Assembly (NCBI RefSeq): GCF_964340395.1
Contig: NC_135550.1
Location: 22,624,676-22,688,675 of the forward strand
Length of the DNA: 64,000 nucleotides
Reading direction: 5' to 3'
From: Glandiceps talaboti
Lineage: Eukaryota > Hemichordata > Enteropneusta > Spengelidae
Part shown: in pieces, positions 49,728 to 63,479 of the stretch
How positions within the stretch are numbered: position 1 is the stretch's first letter
Layout of the letters: the number at the start of each line of letters is the position of its first letter
Translations under genes and position numbers: made by a program
The notes under the pieces: model-generated
The model's database searches: none
What the model was told of the DNA's origin: nothing
What the model saw: the letters and a program-made list of their open reading frames with translations, nothing else

Positions 49728-52700
49728 TCAATCAATTTGTGGATTGTTCTTGAAAAGATACTCGGCCTGTGAAAATAAAGAATAACTTAATCAATCTATT
49801 GTCTTTCTGAAAAAAGAAATCATCAAAATCAAATGAAATTTCAGATTAAACAAATGGCAAAATAAAATTCTTTTATAATGATAAAAAGGAAAAAATATAC
49901 ACATAAAACTGAAATATGTATATTGTAGATGTCTCTCATTCATTTGTAATACTACAGTTCAGATTATATAATTATTAACCTCATTCAAACATATATAAAA
50001 GTATCTCAACAAATTTGTTATACCATGAACAAACAGGCTTTGATCTAAATATGGTTCTCCAACTAACTCAAGCCAATAAGATGATTTCATCCTAGTTGCT
50101 GAGAGAAGAAACACTATGTGGTGGTGAGATTGATTACTAGACAACTGTGAACTGAGTTACAACAAAACAGAATCCAATGAAGGCTTACCATGTAATCAAT
50201 AGCATCATCAGGTCTAACTTTACAACACTCAATCAAACCCTGGGTTAGAGTGGGCATGACATGTTTCATTAAGTAATTCCTCAGTGGAATAGACTGGTTC
50301 TCCAACACTTCTTGTTCTTGTCGTTTCACTTCTTCAAGACGCTGTGACTGTTATGAAATTAAAAGATTTGAATCAATGATGAGTCAAAGGTTGGTATCTG
50401 GTGTATGGTGTTGTATATGGTGTTCTACAATAAGCTCTATTGTACCTGAAAGTTGCTGATGTTGTTGTAATTGAGCATAGACTTAAATATTGAGTTTCAT
50501 ATACACAGGAGACATTCACTGTTATGCATGATTGAATTCCCAACCCTAAGATATTTACCAGCACACTTTTTGTGTGAAATATACCAATTGACTAAAAATG
50601 TTCTCACTGATGAGAATCTGAATGTGACAAGTCAGGGTATACTGAAAATTGGAGTACAAGGAATAGATATTCAATACTGATTGATCAATCAGAGTAATGA
50701 TACTGACAATGTGCTATGTAAGACTATTTCAACACACAGCTTCTTACCCATTCTTGTTGTCTCTGTTGTCTTTCAGCAGCTTCTTCTGCCTCCTGCCTTT
50801 CTCTCTCCTCCTTTTCTTCCTTTTCTCTTTTAAGTCTCTTTTCGGTTTCAATTCTCTCCATTTCTTCAAGTTCTTCTGGTGTTGGTCCATAGTTGCGAGG
50901 TTCTCCCATAATTTTGATAACCTGTTCCACAATATTCTTGTTTTCTGAATCTGTTTCTTTTGTAACATCTGTAACATTCAAGATTTAAGCAAAGTTATAC
51001 CACCGTCATTGTTTGGTAATGGTAGTATTTATGTAATAAAATCTACCATAGTTCCCCCCCCCCCCCCCCCCCCCCCCGATGTTTCTATTGGGTAAAACAT
51101 AAATGTAAAAGTACACAAGTTTTAACAGATACAAAGGAAGTCTAGCCTACTTACCAATGTGGTCAGGGTGGATTTCAAGTTCATCAAAGTAGTTAAGTAC
51201 AGAGTTATCTTCTTCATTTACTGCCCGGAATTCAGCCAGACGTCTCACTAGCCCTTCTTCTGTGTTATGAGTGCCAGCTACTACACTCTCTGGTAGATTC
51301 ATCACTCTTATTTTCAAGAAATCATCTGGAGCTTCAAGTGATATGACCACTTCTGGCATGATGTTCTTGTCATATGCAGGCACTTTACTTCCTTCTGGTT
51401 CTTCTTCTTCCTCATCAGCTGAAACAAGAGACAAACAGCCAAACACGTAGATGTTAATATATTACTGTCCAGTATTTAATTTCCTTGGAATGAATGCTAT
51501 AGTTGAAAAAAAAGACATTAACCATTCTGTCAGTATTTTCTTCTTATTGGTTAGAAAAGAGATGCACACAAATCTAGAAGGTCAAGAAGTGTTTCAACTG
51601 ACATTCTACTTGAACTGGAAAGCGGAGCTACGATTTCAAGGTAGAATAAGTGTACTATTTATACTATACTATACTATACTATAGTCAAGTATATTGATAC
51701 ATACCTGCAAAAAGTTCCTTTGCTTGTTCATACGTCTTGGGATATCCATCCAGAATAAAGCCTTGATTTTGACATGGCATGGAATGAAGTTTCTCACGGA
51801 AAAACTGGATAATATACTGATCCTCAATTCGTCCTGAAACGACAAAGCAGACATTGTTAGAGATGAGATGGACTGTTTAAACAGAGAGAACAGCACAAAA
51901 CTGAAATATTAGCCATTTACACTGAATACTGATACAGTCATGTACACATTGGCAATAAGCCCTTCCTTGAAATGTCTGTTTGAACTATTACTTCATGAAC
52001 TTATCACTTCCGATATAATCATCTACTGCTTTGCTGTCAATACCTACCATTATTACTTTCTTTGCTCTCATTAATCTGGTCTAACAATTCCTGGTCTTCT
52101 TGAGCTTTACCATCATCATCCTCACTCTCCTCTTGTTCTGCACGAGCTGCACTTCTCTCCTGAAGGTGACAGAGACAAGACATGTTGACATAAGTAAGAT
52201 TACATACTGTTATCAATCATTGGTCTGTACAATCTCTGTCAAACAATGATTCAAGTTTCACTTTTAACATTTTTTACAAAATTGTCGGGATCTGATTAAT
52301 AAAAATGTTTTCTGTATTGTCTTAGTGCTGTGTTATGAATACAAACTGCCTGCTATTCAGAATATCTGACACCTGAATGCAATGTTACAAACTTACATTT
52401 TACTTACAGAGATGGTAAAGTGCAAAGTACCATGTCCATTACAGCTATTAAAACCCAGTGTTCTTTTGACCCCCACATACAACAACTTCAAAATATATCA
52501 GAAGTCATTAATCTACAACTTACCAACTTATCAATAGCTTCATCAATTACATCTTTGATTTTAATGTGATGTAGTTTATAGTTTTCACATAACTTCTTGA
52601 CAACTGATGTCTTACCAACAGCAGGAGGTCCAAGAATACAGGCTCTCATTGGCTGAAGGTAAAAAAAAATAAAATTAATAAAAACAATAAAATGAAATTA

Positions 52701-55700
52701 ATATATACTGCGTTATTAACACAGAGGTATTATAGCCTCTACTATTGATTCTATTCACAAGGGACCAAAGTACATGGTTCAGTAAATGATCTTGACAGCC
52801 AAATGCTACAGAATTATAAAACATGTAAAACACATTTGTATCTATTGAAATAACAACACACAGTTATGGAATGATTTAAAGCACATTTTCAACATACCCA
52901 TGAAAGGTATTTGATCCTACATGTTCTCTGTTTCAATCTAACTTCCACTTTGTATGTGTCAATATATTTGGTGTTGCAAAATAAAGACATATAAATCTTA
53001 CCAACAACCCTCTCGTTGTTTTGTATTCCTTAATGATTCCACCAATGTTATCCACCAGACCTGTTTCTGCTGCCCATCTGATGTTCATACTTTCTTTGAT
53101 ATACACAGCATCCATACGGAGGTTGACCAACAACTGATCAAAATCTGCTTGCTGTTGATCACAACAAAGGAAAAATACATTTTCCAGTCTCAAAAACAAC
53201 TTGTATGTATTCTGTTTTTATTTGTGTCTAAATAACCAAACTAGAGAAATTAATCAATTTAATATGACTTCACAGAAAAATTTGTAAATCTGGTCGGCCA
53301 CTTTAATACCAAATGTTAACAATTTGTTTATGAGTGTAATTTATTGTATTATAAAAAAATGACAGTAAAACAATAACGTTGTTTAGACAACTTTGACAGA
53401 AAATACCTGGTTTCATATACATTGTGTGTGTTGGTTAAACATCAAAATATCTATTTCTTGAGATATAACAATTTCATTCATTAATACATAAATACACAAC
53501 TACAGTAGCAATCATCTATAAATTTAAAAGCTACAAAAAGTATTAGCTTGTTTGATATATGAGTAACATACATGTACATGTTAATATGTGTTTGAATAAA
53601 TGACTGCTATTTACAGTAAGAATTTAGCATTTATAGATCATAGATCTTACCTCCAAATCTTTGCTCAACAATGCTTCTTCTTTTTTGATGTTTTTGATTT
53701 TACCAGTACCAAGACTTGTACTGACTGCCTGTAAGTGAAAGTAACAATCTACATTACAAGGTGTGTAATATCTCACATGGCTCTCAATACAAATAAATAT
53801 ATCTGATGTGGATCTTACATTTCTCCAGGCTGGAGATACAGTAGGATACATTGTTTTGAAACACAACTGAAAGGGAACTTTGTTTCTGATCAAGTGCCAC
53901 CAGAATCTGGATTTTTTCTCAACCACTGTGAAATAGTGAGGTCTATCACAAGTTGTAAAAAATAAAGGGAAGAAAATCTACATTGGACTGAATACAGTAT
54001 ATTTCACAGTAGATATGCTAACTGCCCATGACATTGCCATCATTTCATCTGATGAATACAATGATAGTGAGCATGACAGTGTTAATGTTCACGGCTAACC
54101 AGCTAAACAGAATAATATTGTGACTCTAATGTTACTGGGTGCTTGGAAAACAGAGAATACACCTTGCTTGGTTTACTATAGATGCATTTAGTTCATTTAC
54201 TATGAATAGTATTTAACCACATGATGACACTTGATGTATCATGATACTTGTTCATGCAGCATATATCAAACTAAAAAGTACTGGCATATTTGGTTTTATT
54301 GGCTACATGCTGACTAGCTTATGACAGGGTTGGTACAAGTTTGGTATTGGTATAATCACTTACCCTAACAACTTCTTCCAAGGAATTCTGTGAATCATCT
54401 ACTGCAACAAGGTACCTAGTCTTTGGACGGCTATCACCAATGTTCTGGATAACTCTGTTGGGAAATAACAATATCACACAACATCAGTACTGAAATGGGA
54501 TGCACTGGATAAACTTGTAAAGCATGATTGATTTGCCATGATATGAATTCCTAAGTCTTGATAAATTTTGTTTAGTCTACAATTCCCACAATCTCTGTAT
54601 GATATGATATTATGTTATGACATACAATTTTGTGAATACTTACGCTGCAAGATCTTTGATATGAATTGTGGGCACTACATTGTTTCCTGTACCAAAACAC
54701 TGAAGAGCATCAGCTTGACCATGCCAGGCAGTCTGTAAAACAACAAGTGTTTTGTTAAGTGTGATGATAAGGAGGTAGAATCTACCTGAGTTCCACAGGT
54801 ATTTACCAGTGTTCCCAAAATAAAATTAGGCAAGGAATGGACACTGGATGGATTTCCCCCTTGGTAACTGCAGCAACCCATCCTTTGCAAAAAAAACCCA
54901 CAGCAATGCCACATAATGTACACGACGTGAGACTACTTTGTAAGGTATACCTTGGTTACTATCAAAATTAAAATAATGTTATCATCACTGAACTTCAACC
55001 TATAGATTAAGTTTAAAACACTTGGTTTCATATTTGCTGTACTATTCTAGAGTAAACACCTTCATTCATATTTCTTTCAATTAATATCATTCTAATTTAT
55101 GATACTTATTTTAAAGAAATTCATCTGCATGGTTCTTTTTCCAGAAAAGTGGAATTTTGTGGAATGATTTCATATCTAAATAAAATCCCCAAAACACCCA
55201 ACAGAAGTTCGACTCAATGAATTGACTTACCTTGAACAGGTAGTGGAAAATACTTTCACCACATCCGTATGTAAGACCAGATGCAACAACATAGGTCACA
55301 AATTTTGCTTTGTTCTGATGAAAACAATATAAAAATCAATTTTAAACAAATGACAAAGATGATTAAAACCCTAATCATAAAATTTATAGCAATGTTCATC
55401 ATGGCATGGGATGGCTATGAAATTACATAGAGTAGAAATAATGCGATGTCACTTTATCAGTTTCAGTACCTCGTATCATATTGTTTTATTGTAATAATGT
55501 TACTTATTGTATATTTTATATCGATGGCCTTCATATACTGAATAAATAGACCATCATTAAAAATAACAATGTTCATCTTCAGTTATGTTATTATTTAAAC
55601 TAAAAGTAGATTAATTAGTTCACTTATTAAAACACCAAAATTGAAGGTTGGTACATTTATCAAAGGCATAATGCAAAATTTAGTAGTCAAAGTGAAAAGT

Positions 55701-58504
55701 AGTACAAATAGAATAGTTTCCAATAGTGAAGTTTCACAGCTTTGTATTAGTCTTGTATGCTGCCATGAATTGTGTAGCACTTGTTGAGAAGTAGACATCC
55801 AGGGAAAGTGTAGAACAGTGACCATTCATTGTTGATTATACAAATCAGCTATATACTAGTGAGCCTCACCCTATAAATCTACCACATATTCTCCAGCTTG
55901 AATGCTAATATGTTGTGTTCTTAAGCTACTGTTCTAAATGATTGTGTGTTGTCCTATAACTGCTGTACATATATGTCCTATAATTTTAACACAAAATTAA
56001 TTGATGTACACACGCTGGGATTATCATACTTACTGTCTTTCCATTTTTGATGACTAATTTCTCTGCACTAATGTGAGACTTGTAATTTGGATGTGCTTTC
56101 CTACGACGATAATCGTCTTCTGTGAAAGGAATCTCTGGATCATCCTGTACACAGTAAAACAATTGTCACTGATTAGTACGATAAAAGAAACTATGAAATT
56201 TGTCTCTCAAGTAGTGTGATAGCACCACATTTCAATGTTTATAAAAGTACTACAGTACTATTTGGATAATAGAAAGAGAGTCTTACCGGATCCAATGGTT
56301 TGCTTTTAGACCATGTCATAACTGATGATAATAGGATGAACATTTTGGGACCATCAAACCTATCAATCTCAGCATGTAGAGCTGAAGTGTAAAAAAACAA
56401 AAGTTAGATATATTACACATCATTTAATATCTTATTACAGTTCTAATTTTAATATTTGCAAAGTTATAAAGAAGTTTTCTATAGGTAATTAATGTCAAGC
56501 ATTAACTGCCTGTCTTTTGACCACTATCTCATTTTATTCTAATATTCCTTTGAAATATTCACATTATGTCATTTTTTGGATAATGGGAACAGCAGCTGTC
56601 TTGTCTTAACCCATTTAATCAATAGTTTTGACTCATGAAGTGCAAATAATTCTAATTCACACAAATCTGTGAGAATCAGGTTCAGCAGCAGCTCTCTCCC
56701 TTTCCCTCTCTCAACAACTGATGTATTATGTATTAAAAACAACAGTGTGTGTGTGTGTGTGAAACCAAATATTGCTAGTTAAAGGCCCATAATTATAGTT
56801 TATTAAACTTTCTGGTCCTTCTACTTCTTGTCAGTAGCCGTATCGTAGTCACTTCATTTCTAGCACTATAAACATAGTACAGCTGCAGTTAGATACATCT
56901 TGATAGTGTAAACTTTAAGTAATATCATATCTTGAGAATCAAGTATGGTATATTGAAACACTAGCTACAAATGAACTGAAAAAGTGAAATCCATAAAGTC
57001 AAGAGTGTGGTAAATAACTACATGTATGGTATTTCTATACAAATAATTAACAATTACCTGACACTGCCCATGTTGCTTCATCAATTTGATCTGGATCTTC
57101 AGTGATGTCATATACTATAATATCACATTCCATTAAATGTTCCAATAATTGGTCTCTTTCTGGTGTCTAAAGAAATAAAAATACCACCAGTGAATAAATG
57201 ACATATGACATATGATCTGTATATTTGTTTTGTTTCCCATTATGTACCGAACCGTAACATCCATTGTAACAATACCATCTTGTTGGGAACTTCCATAATA
57301 AACTATAGGATGAGTTAAAGAAGGCCTTTTACCAGAATAATGAATGTAAATGTAAGAGACATGGAAAGATTTTCCTTGTTATACATTCATGTTGGGGCAT
57401 ACCCAAGTAAGATCATTGCATTTGTCTGTAAGTAAACTAAAGTATGCATGAAGAACCTAGTCTTTTAACATGACCTCAGATCTGCAGTCAGACAGATGCC
57501 AAACAAAAGCTGAGCATGACAGTAACTTTGGTGCTCAGGTGTAAATGTCCCTTATGTGCACCTTAGGTGTAATGCAACCTGTAGTCTCCTCATATCAAAA
57601 GAAAGCCCAACAGTGTAGCAACTAGACTAGTAAGAACTGAGGCAACACTCAAACTGGGCCATTACATGTAAACCCTCTACGATAGCTCGACTATTCTAAA
57701 CTATTCAATTAATCTGTTGAGGATTTTAACAAAGCAGGGGATTTGACAGATATCTGACAGTTACAACTTACCGTTATTATATCTTTTGCCCATTCTGGTT
57801 TAGTAATGTTGACATCCTTGACTGTTCCTACAACTTCATAAGTACCTTCCTTTGCTGGTAGGAGGACATCACTATCTATACTCTTCTCATCTTCCTCTTC
57901 TTCAATTTCTTCCAAAGATGCTCCGACAATACATGTTGATAGATACTGAAAAAAATCAAACATGTACAAGTTAGGATTGCATTTATGTGAAAATGGCTGG
58001 GATGCTTTTTAATTTGGGAATTCCCCAACAATGAAATAAAAATCCCTTTTCTACCAGGATTACATGTAATAATACACGTGAGTATCCAATACTGGGTCTC
58101 AGTACATAGTACATGTAAATACAAGGGTACAGCATAACATGGGTCATGGAATTTAGAGTGTTTATAGGAAGTCAATCTCGGTGGAGTGGAGAACTTTAAC
58201 GCGTTTACACACATATCATTCAATGTTTATGTTCAAAAATTATAACATCACTGTCTCTATGTAATCTCAAATGTTATGTTAGAATCACATCTCGTTGACG
58301 ACAGTGACCCAAGATTGAATCCATTGGACTAATATTGCCATGCGCCTGCACTGTCGTCTCACTCCAACTTGCCAGTTACATTTTACCATTATAGCACTAT
58401 GCTGTACTAACCTTCCCGATGTTCTTTCCGCCATAGGCATCCAAGTGATTAACAAAAACCAACTTTGATTTTGGGATTTCTAGGGATTCGCTCTCTTCCG
58501 CCAT
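49728..58504 (-). CDS. AK7: Adenylate kinase 7 (ciliary), complete, 17 exons, 708 aa
   Basis: Exons: 58504-58412, 57945-57772, 57166-57058, 56381-56287, 56144-56034, 55314-55231, 54732-54644, 54454-54364, 53728-53651, 53151-53002, 52652-52524, 52159-52048, 51833-51705, 51418-51155, 50968-50748, 50347-50189, 49766-49728. All introns are GT-AG and all phases agree. The enzyme moves phosphate between ATP and AMP and in vertebrates serves motile cilia and flagella. Order: N-terminal Rossmann-type half ([18 protein letters not shown], residues 14-31, through about 330), P-loop GPPAVGKTS at 366-374, an acidic exon-12 insert, the kinase signature [10 protein letters not shown] at 463-472, [10 protein letters not shown] near the end of the kinase core, a Glu/Arg-rich helix (about 570-660), and a C-terminal DPY30 motif from about 665 ([17 protein letters not shown]). 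Length is close to human AK7 (723). The start [12 protein letters not shown] has A at -3 and G at +4. Nothing looks broken. Confidence 0.97.
51055..51077. repeat. Poly-C run of 23 in AK7 intron 14
   Basis: Uninterrupted C tract 78 bases after the donor of exon 14; on the transcribed strand it is poly-G. Confidence 0.95.
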
Positions 58505-58600
58505 CTTTCTAGAAACTGTTTTGGTGTATGCGCAAACGTAACAATGTTTGGATGCGCAGTAAATACGGTCGCTAGGACGATCACGTGATCAGTTGTCAGC
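58505..58600 (-). promoter_or_regulatory. Likely AK7 core promoter with palindromic E-box
   Basis: Immediately upstream of the AK7 start, GATCACGTGATC at 58579-58590 is a perfect 12-bp palindrome centred on CACGTG (USF/MITF-type TCACGTGA). ATGCGCA occurs twice (58528-58534 and 58552-58558), resembling NRF1 half-sites. GTCGCTAGGACG at 58569-58580 is a poor match to an RFX X-box. Motif identity is seen; activity is inferred. Confidence 0.35.
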
Positions 58601-59605
58601 GCACGCCCTCTGTTGTATTATGATAACTACTTACGTTTTCAATATGAGTGCACAACTGCAGAACACAATGTATTTGCATGTGAGTGTAACACAATACTAT
58701 ATAGGTGTTCAAATTTTTTCGAACGTTCTATAGTATTGTGACACGAAAATTAAGAATTTACACTGTAACTGTTGGTACATACTGAGAGCCACGACATACA
58801 CTTTTGTAACTTTCAAACACCTAGTTTGACTTGTTTATTCTTAAAAGTGGGACACATGTGTTGAACAAATAATATGTGTGGCTGAAATTAATGGCGCAAA
58901 TAGTATGCTAATAGGTATGATGTGCTATACTATACACCAAATACGCATACATCACATTTATGAGTTTTACTAAACGTCCAACGTCTATGGTAAAATCTTA
59001 TTTTAAAAAAATTGGTAGTTCCTAGATATGAGGTGAGATTAGTGCCAAAACACTTGTCTTAACATTATTTTTAGTTTACATTTTCATTTTATTCTCCCAT
59101 TTTGTCTCCATTTTTATCTAATTGTGTTCACATTTTTATTTCAACCTCTCATTTTGTTTGCATTTTTATCTGATCTTGTGAAATATGTTATTACACGTCA
59201 TTGCAAAATGATATCTTGAAATAAATAAGCTTCATACATTTTGTATCGGCATATTTGGTGAATGCTTTATTCAAGGATGTAGCTTTAAGGCCGGTAGTCG
59301 GGAAAAAAACAACAACTGGCTACTCTGCATTATCGTGTCGGCTACTTTAAGGAATTTGATTTCAACTTCTTTGTATTCCCTTGGCTAGGCTGAGCGCTTC
59401 TTTGTCTCTATATTATTATTCTATTGCGGCAACATTTCTAGCGTTACACACATCACACATGTTTCAAATGTTATCAATTTTTACAAGTTACAAGTCAAAT
59501 GGCTAGCTAAAGACATTTAATACGAACACTTCGACATTATATACTATGAACTCATCGTCAATGTTGTGAAACGGTTATTCTTACATTGTACCTCGTGTAG
59601 TTAGT

Positions 59606-59682
59606 CTCAGTTACCTAGACTTTTGTCGTTGAGGGCTCCAATTGGGGTAATGCCCTCAACGGCAAGAGTCTGGGTAACCGAG
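59606..59682. repeat. 77-bp imperfect hairpin
   Basis: CTCAGTTACCTAGACTTTTG and TCGTTGAGGGC on the left pair with GCCCTCAACGG and CAAGAGTCTGGGTAACCGAG on the right, with a few mismatches and a ~15-base loop. It could be a tiny foldback element or an RNA hairpin; I cannot decide. Confidence 0.65.
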
Positions 59683-60379
59683 TACGATTTTGTTAGATTT
59701 CAAACCAAAGTTACCATATATAGTACATGTAGAGCTGATAAAGGTCTAGATAATGCTGACATTCATATTACTTTCCCAATATATATGTATGCTTTTCATC
59801 ATATCTGCACGTGTCTTTGTCTTTAAATGATACTTTTTAATATTCAATTTTTAAGAGCACATCATCATTTACACAAGGCCACATCACAAAGCCACGTGCA
59901 ATGTATCATATTTGGCACATTTGTATGTCTTATTTACGAACCAACACCTCCAATGTATAGTGATACCTATTTAAAAAGTGTTATAAAGTTAGAACATACA
60001 TATTCCAATTAAATATTAATCCCTTTTCTATCAAATTTTATCGTTTATTATGTCTATATTAAAAGAAAACACATTTCTTATATTACTTTGCACAATTATG
60101 CAAATGACTGTATGCAAATTGTTTTTGGGTAGCCTTTTACTCATAACCTATAACTTGTTCACTCGTTTATAAGTGCTAGGAGGTACGACAGATACAATTA
60201 TAACGATATATTAAACTTAAAAGCGCAGGGCACAGGCTGCTAACTTTAATTCCTATATCTAACACGTATGCCCAGTCTAATCATACCAATGAGACAATTC
60301 GGAAATAACCAATTGCAATGTATAAACATCGTTAAAAGACCAACGTCAACAAACGGTCTCAAATGCACCCCAAGCTCCA

Positions 60380-60382
60380 TTT

Positions 60383-60453
<71 letters not shown>

Positions 60454-60880
60454 TTAATCTTTCATGTACATACACCATTCCAGTGCATTGGCACTGTTCT
60501 CCCAATGGAACCTGTTGCAAGATTACGTACATAGAAAAAAACAACAAAAAAACAAAAAGGGACAAACCAGGACAAAAAATTACAGATGCCATAGTGTACT
60601 TTAAAAGATATCCAATTACAATACCAGACTACATTCTTAAGATGTCTTTTATATATTGATGAGTTCGGAGCTGATCTTATGGATAGGGATAGATTGTTCC
60701 ATAGAACAGTACCACTATAGTGAAATGCCCATTTCCCATATTCTTTTAACTGTAGGGACGTATATGTTACCTTTACTGGCCTGTCTTGTATTATGAAGAT
60801 GAATTTGGTTGGAAAGACTGAACATTTCAGAGAGGTAACTAGGTGCATTACCTGTTACGGATTGGTAGACATTTACAAAC
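60380..60880 (-). mobile_element. 5'-truncated LINE 3' tail ending in (AATA)n
   Basis: Reading the minus strand: NAPSYLSEMFSLSNQIHLHN then, in another frame, YGKWAFHYSGTVLWNNL and SIRSAPNSSIYKRHLK, the usual C-terminal block of CR1/jockey-group reverse transcriptase proteins. After a ~170-base 3' UTR it ends in an 18-copy (AATA)n run at 60455-60382. The frame change shows decay. The tail differs from that of the LINE at 10555-10912, so they are different families. Confidence 0.8.
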
Positions 60881-61592
60881 TCAGTGGTATTAATAATAAT
60901 TTGATTTTTTTTTTAAATATGGTTTCTTGCTTCGGTTTGTTTGCCCTAGAAAGACATGTGTAAACTACTGCAAGGATGATCATGACGAAATACATTGGTC
61001 CATAGACCCTCCACCATTTTGTGAAGGGTCTATTTTGGCCAGTGCCACGTCATTGTCGTTTGCATGTCAAGAAACGCGTGCACGTAAACACGAAATGAGA
61101 GTTATTCTAGAGTTGATCACGACTAAATATAGATACCACTTGTTGAGCTACTTTCAGTGAACTTATATACACACTTTCAATGAATATACACAAAGAATGA
61201 TAAATCCACTCATGCAAGGTCTCACACACATTCTTGTTTATCACACTTTTTGCTCCAGCTGCTATTTATTCAACATGCCTATATTTACTTAGAGAGTCCC
61301 ATATAGTAACGAACTTCGTTTTTTCTATAACCAAGTTTTGTTGTTTACATTTGACTTTTTATGTCGAAGATAGTATGGGGGGGGGGGGTGTCAGGGTACT
61401 GACCGTGAATACTTGTCAGGGGATAGACAGGGACGAGGTGGCTGGTCGGATTACAACTAGTAATTAGCCAATATCATCATGTGATACGTCGCTGAAAAAA
61501 ATGTAAATAAATAAATAAGCAAATAAATAAATAGGACTTTGTTTCATTTTTACCTCCCGGGCGATGTCTGTCTGTGTGTCAGTCATGTCTCC

Positions 61593-61593
<1 letters not shown>

Positions 61594-61634
<41 letters not shown>
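61594..61634. repeat. (TG)n microsatellite with flanking (GTCT)n
   Basis: About 18 TG units, followed by GTCT repeats to about 61670. A poly-G run lies upstream near 61377-61388. Confidence 0.95.
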
Positions 61635-62803
61635 CTGTCTAAGTCTGTCTGTCTGTCTGTCTGCCTGTGTCATCAATTCCGTCCATACGTTAACCATAAA
61701 TCACATATGTCCTATAAAGTTTGTTGATGTACCTTACAGTGTTAATGATTAATTAGCATAATTAATGAGTTTCTGTAATTGGGCTATATCTTAAGACTGT
61801 ATACTTCAATATAATTTACTACATATGAGATTTTGACACTAATTTTGGCATGAATGCATTAACCTAACAAAGCGGATATGTCCAATAAAATTTGTTGATA
61901 TAGCTTACAGTTTTAATGAAAATTTTGCATACTTAATGATTTTAGGTAATGAACGATACTCAGTAATTAAGCAGTATCATGCACTCTTAAAATTCCGTAT
62001 AATTTGGCACATACATACACCTATGAAAGCACGCTTGTCCAAAAAAAAACTGTTACCATAGTTTTTTTTAGTTTAATTTGCATAATTAGTGATTCCCATA
62101 CCATGAATGCAGCACGATGTAGCAGGGGTCCTTCACCTGTATATGGCCATTTGAACTACTTTCTATCTATACAAGGCAGGTGTACAGAAAGACGTCTGAT
62201 ACAAATTAATATTAAACTGAATGATCAAGGTGTGAGTAACTGACGAAAATAGAATCGGTTCTATTATGTCAATGCGACACGTCATTACTGTTGTCGTGTA
62301 TGAGACTACGAGTCGCAAGACGCTGCCAAGAAAAGTAACAATAAACAGAGAACACAGAAATTTGCATTCTTATTTTGTATATACCTATATCCCAACGATA
62401 GTCAGTCGATCTCTTTAGCAATTTACTAGTATTTTACATTCCTCAACCGTGCACGAGTAATGGCACTGGAGCGCACGCGACCATGGCACAACGGGTGTTG
62501 TAATTTTATACCACCCGACAAGGGGCAAAACGCCAAGTTCGGATGGGAATTTAACCAGTAAGTAGCCTTCCTTTGGGAATATATTATGTACTAGTATTTA
62601 AAATGCATCAGTCGTTCGTTTGTTCTTGCATCTTCCTTTTTTTAGCTCTGATCTCAGTCTTCATCCCTCCATCCATCAATCCCTTCCTCCATCCATTCAT
62701 TCTTCCATCCATCCAGAATCCACCAATTATTTATCCACAATCCATCTATCCACCACCCGTCCATCTATCTATCCATCCACCCATAACCCATCTATTATCA
62801 TTT

Positions 62804-63022
62804 ATTCATTCATTCATTCATTCATTCATTCATTCATTCATTCATTCATTCATTCATTCATTCATTCATTCATTCATTCGTTCGCTCGCTCGCTCGCTCG
62901 CTCGCTCGTTCGTTCGTTCGTCCGTCCGTCCGTCCATTCATTCATTCATTCATTCATTCATTCATTCATTCATTCATTCATTCATTCATTCATTCATTCA
63001 TTCATTCATTCATTCATTCATT
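62804..63022. repeat. (CATT)n array with a CpG-rich core
   Basis: About 55 tetramers. Both flanks are CATT; the core (about 62880-62935) runs CGTT, CGCT, CGTT, CGTC in blocks. Looser CATC-type units precede it from about 62660. The Ser/Ile/His/Phe-rich open frames across it are artefacts. Confidence 0.97.
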
Positions 63023-63176
63023 TTTCTTTTTGTTCTACATGTATATGATAAAATGTCTGGGGAAGGGGAGGCTTCTAAAAGCTACCGGTTTCTCTTTGCG
63101 TTAGTGCATGTATGATGTAGATTGTTTTCCCGTTTGTTTGCTACGATGGGTACGGCATAGTGGGATATGATGTCGG

Positions 63177-63441
63177 CACAGTCACTTGAGAACTAATATT
63201 TCATTCCAGGATGGTGATATTCTAGTCTAGGATGATCATAATATACAAAATTGTGACGTTATTATAGGTATTTGCGATATTCAAAAAATACCGTTACGGG
63301 TCACTGTTTCAGATAAGAGATCCGTAACGGTATCGTATCGTAAATACCTATAATAATAACGTCATTATTCTGTATTATGATCATCCTAGACTAGAATGTA
63401 TCACCATCCTGGAATGAAATATTAGTTTACAAGTGACTGTG
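63177..63441. mobile_element. Long-arm foldback (MITE-like), ~265 bp
   Basis: Arms of about 120 bp (63177-63299 and 63322-63441) are near-complements. CACAGTCACTTGAGAACTAA pairs with the right end, and ATCATCCTAGACTAGAAT and CCGTAACGGTAT are on the right arm. The loop is about 22 bases. It is non-coding. It lies about 280 bp upstream of the Rab1A-like start codon. Confidence 0.85.
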
Positions 63442-63479
63442 GACGTCGGTTTGACATGAATGCACCGGGTCATGAATCA

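Larger units (their letters stand above)
58601..63176. other. Intergenic region between AK7 and the Rab1A-like gene
   Basis: About 4.6 kb between divergent genes. It contains a 77-bp hairpin, a LINE 3' tail, microsatellites and no supported gene. A short hairpin (TAGACCCT with AGGGTCTA, about 61003-61032) is also present. Confidence 0.6.

Noticed and set aside
50697-50948. Leu/Phe/Ser-rich 83-aa plus-strand frame that looks membrane-like
   Set aside because: It is the antisense of the Glu/Arg-rich AK7 exon 15.
60927-61160. 77-aa open frame with several cysteines
   Set aside because: It has no family resemblance, and a hairpin (TAGACCCT with AGGGTCTA) lies within it, which fits repeat sequence better than a gene.
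62573-63115. 180-aa open frame rich in Ser, Ile, His and Phe
   Set aside because: It is a translation of the (CATT)n array and its flanks; there is no unique protein sequence.
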